Assembly: GCA_011052285.1 (NCBI GenBank)
Contig: DRJH01000476.1
Coordinates: 1 to 14,473, forward strand
Reading direction: 5' to 3'
Source: Gammaproteobacteria bacterium
GTDB lineage: Bacteria; Pseudomonadota; Gammaproteobacteria; Arenicellales; DRJH01
DNA length: 14,473 bases
The translations under genes and the position numbers were made by a program. The notes below the pieces were generated by a model. It saw nothing but the letters and a program-made list of their open reading frames with translations. It did no database searches and was not told the DNA's origin. Every line of letters starts with the position of its first letter. The first letter of the stretch is position 1. Positions 13,230 through 14,473 of the stretch are shown one piece after another.

Positions 13230-13382
13230 AATTATTAATACAACATTTTTACTTATAGGCGTGTACCGCTTTCGATCAAACAGAGGTTTGTCACTACGAT
13301 TCTCACCAGCGAGCAACCGCTCCCACAACCTAAGAAACAAAGATGCTTTTACATCAAAACACTTACAAATACCGCTGAGTTT

Positions 13383-13421
13383 GCTACGCTATTCTATCAA
13401 GCAATGATAGAATAGCGTAGC
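13383..13421. repeat. Perfect 17-bp inverted repeat after ettA
   Basis: GCTACGCTATTCTATCA (13383-13399) and its exact reverse complement (13405-13421) flank a 5-base loop. It begins 17 bp beyond the ettA stop codon. Neither strand has a T-run after the stem (AAACTC on minus, GCTGAAAAA on plus), so it is not a standard intrinsic terminator, though it may protect the mRNA 3' end. CGCTGA occurs on both sides (13373-13378 and 13421-13426), a possible short target duplication. Confidence 0.85.
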
Positions 13422-13438
13422 GCTGAAAAACCAATCGC

Positions 13439-14473
13439 TTAGCGCAGCCTCTTATAACGAATACGTTGTGGTTCCTGAGTTCCATGGCGGCGCTGCTGGT
13501 CCTGCTCGTAGTCACTATAATTCCCTTCATACCAAACCACTTTCGAGTCTCCCTCGAAGGCGAGCACATGGGTCGAAATCCGGTCCAGAAACCAGCGATC
13601 ATGCGATATCACGACCACACAACCGGGAAAGTTCAACAGTGCTTCCTCCAGGGCGCGTAGGGTTTCAACATCCAGATCATTGGTTGGCTCGTCCAGCAAC
13701 AGGACATTACTGCCCGCTGCCAACAGTTTAGCCAGATGCACACGGTTACGCTCACCGCCGGAGAGATCTCCCACCCGTTTCTGCTGCTGTGCCCCCTTGA
13801 AGTTAAAGCGTCCCAGGTATTTTCTGGTCTGTACTTCAAGACCATTAACCAACATGCTATCCTGGCCGCCGGAAACCTCCTCCCAAACTGTGTTCTGATC
13901 ATTCAGTGAAGCCCGGGATTGATCGACATAACCGAGCTTGACGCTCTCCCCTATTCTTATCTGGCCGCTGGTTGGTTGTTCCCGCCCAATTAGCATCTGA
14001 AATAACGTGGTTTTACCGGCCCCATTCGGTCCGATGACACCCACTATGCCACCCCGTGGTATATTGAAATTTAGATCAGTATAGAGCAATGTGTCCCCAT
14101 AGGACTTGCTGACATTCTTCACTTCTATGACCAAATCTCCGAGTCGGGGACCCGGTGGAATATAAATTTCGCTGGTTTGCGCCCTTTGTTGGTAGGTCAC
14201 GGAGTTCAACTCTTCAAAACGCTGTAATCGTGCCTTATTCTTGGCATGACGCCCTTTCGGGCTGGTCCGCACCCACTCCAGCTCGTGCTGAATACTGCGC
14301 AGATGTGCCTTTTCAGCCTTTTGCTCCTGCTCCAACCGTTGTTCTTTCTGCAACAGCCAGGAGCTATAATTACCCTCCCAGGGAATACCATGACCACGAT
14401 CAAGTTCGAGGATCCAGCCGGCAACATTATCCAAAAAATAGCGATCATGGGTCACCGCCACCACAGTGCCTGG
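13439..14473 (-). CDS. ettA: Energy-dependent translational throttle protein EttA, N-terminal part outside window
   Basis: EttA is a soluble ABC-F ATPase that binds the ribosomal E site and couples elongation to cellular ATP. The visible 344 residues are the C-terminal part of a protein usually near 555 long; the reading frame runs off the window edge. First comes the end of ABC domain 1 with the switch histidine (VTHDRYFLDNVAGW), then the helical linker with the P-site tRNA interaction motif (about 35-95, including SPKGRHAKNKARLQ). ABC domain 2 has Walker A GPNGAGKTTL, signature LSGGERNR, Walker B VLLLDEPTNDLD and ISHDRWFLDRI. It ends RIRYKRLR, as in EttA. It is not functionally linked to sox as far as can be seen. 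Confidence 0.95.
   Translation of the reverse strand, partial: PGTVVAVTHDRYFLDNVAGWILELDRGHGIPWEGNYSSWLLQKEQRLEQEQKAEKAHLRSIQHELEWVRTSPKGRHAKNKARLQRFEELNSVTYQQRAQTSEIYIPPGPRLGDLVIEVKNVSKSYGDTLLYTDLNFNIPRGGIVGVIGPNGAGKTTLFQMLIGREQPTSGQIRIGESVKLGYVDQSRASLNDQNTVWEEVSGGQDSMLVNGLEVQTRKYLGRFNFKGAQQQKRVGDLSGGERNRVHLAKLLAAGSNVLLLDEPTNDLDVETLRALEEALLNFPGCVVVISHDRWFLDRISTHVLAFEGDSKVVWYEGNYSDYEQDQQRRHGTQEPQRIRYKRLR

Larger units (their letters stand above)
13027..13438. other. 412-bp intergenic region between ettA and soxX
   Basis: There is no convincing gene here. It contains, from the ettA side, the 17-bp inverted repeat (13383-13421), about 110 bp with nothing I recognise, a very A+T-rich segment with phased repeats (about 13190-13255), a promoter candidate (13155-13184), a cluster of three ATCTG motifs on the minus strand (13074-13102) and the soxX Shine-Dalgarno. 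A 70-codon frame on the minus strand (13128-13340) needs a TTG start without a ribosome site and is rejected as a gene. Confidence 0.6.

Noticed and set aside
13128..13340. 70-codon minus-strand frame upstream of soxX
   Set aside because: It starts at TTG with no ribosome site, crosses the A+T-rich control region and promoter candidate, and its product has no recognisable domain.

Overview
The window looks like chromosome from a sulfur-oxidising gammaproteobacterium. Two things point there. The block thrS–infC–rpmI–rplT–pheS–pheT–ihfA is in the order typical of Gammaproteobacteria, with a MerR-type gene after ihfA. Immediately upstream lies a soxXYZAB thiosulfate-oxidation operon. I cannot name the genus from sequence alone. 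Every gene I can support is on the minus strand, so transcription runs from high to low coordinates.

Layout in the direction of transcription: (1) 14473-13439, the C-terminal part of the ABC-F translation factor EttA, cut by the window edge. (2) 13438-13027, a 412-bp gap with a perfect 17-bp inverted repeat just after ettA, an A+T-rich stretch with helically phased repeats, and a likely sigma70-type promoter for sox. (3) 13026-8228, soxX, soxY, soxZ, soxA and soxB, followed by an exported ankyrin-repeat protein. A terminator-like hairpin with six U sits between soxA and soxB. (4) 8113-8039, tRNA-Val(GAC) with its own promoter and a duplicated 3' end. (5) 7931-328, the translation block: thrS, infC (no ATG/GTG/CTG start), rpmI, rplT, pheS, pheT, ihfA and a MerR-family gene. 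Structured RNA leaders lie before rpmI and pheS and possibly before thrS. (6) 248-172, tRNA-Pro(GGG). Positions 1-171 hold nothing I can identify.

How the genes work together: SoxX and SoxA form the c-type cytochrome that oxidatively joins thiosulfate to the C-terminal cysteine of SoxY, carried on the SoxYZ complex. SoxB then hydrolyses off the sulfone sulfur as sulfate. No soxCD is present here. If it is absent from the genome too, the remaining sulfane sulfur would have to go to another route, such as sulfur globules with rDsr or sHdr; that is inference. SoxA has a single haem site. The ankyrin protein closing the operon has a signal peptide and five ankyrin-like repeats. It is the least explained gene here and a plausible periplasmic partner of the Sox enzymes.

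I see no wholly new system. The points most worth a second look are the exported ankyrin protein tied to soxB, the soxA/soxB attenuator-like hairpin, the rare infC start, the unusual pheS leader (13-bp tandem repeats, 15-bp stem, no Phe-rich leader peptide), the tandem duplication of the tRNA-Val 3' end, and the 17-bp inverted repeat after ettA.
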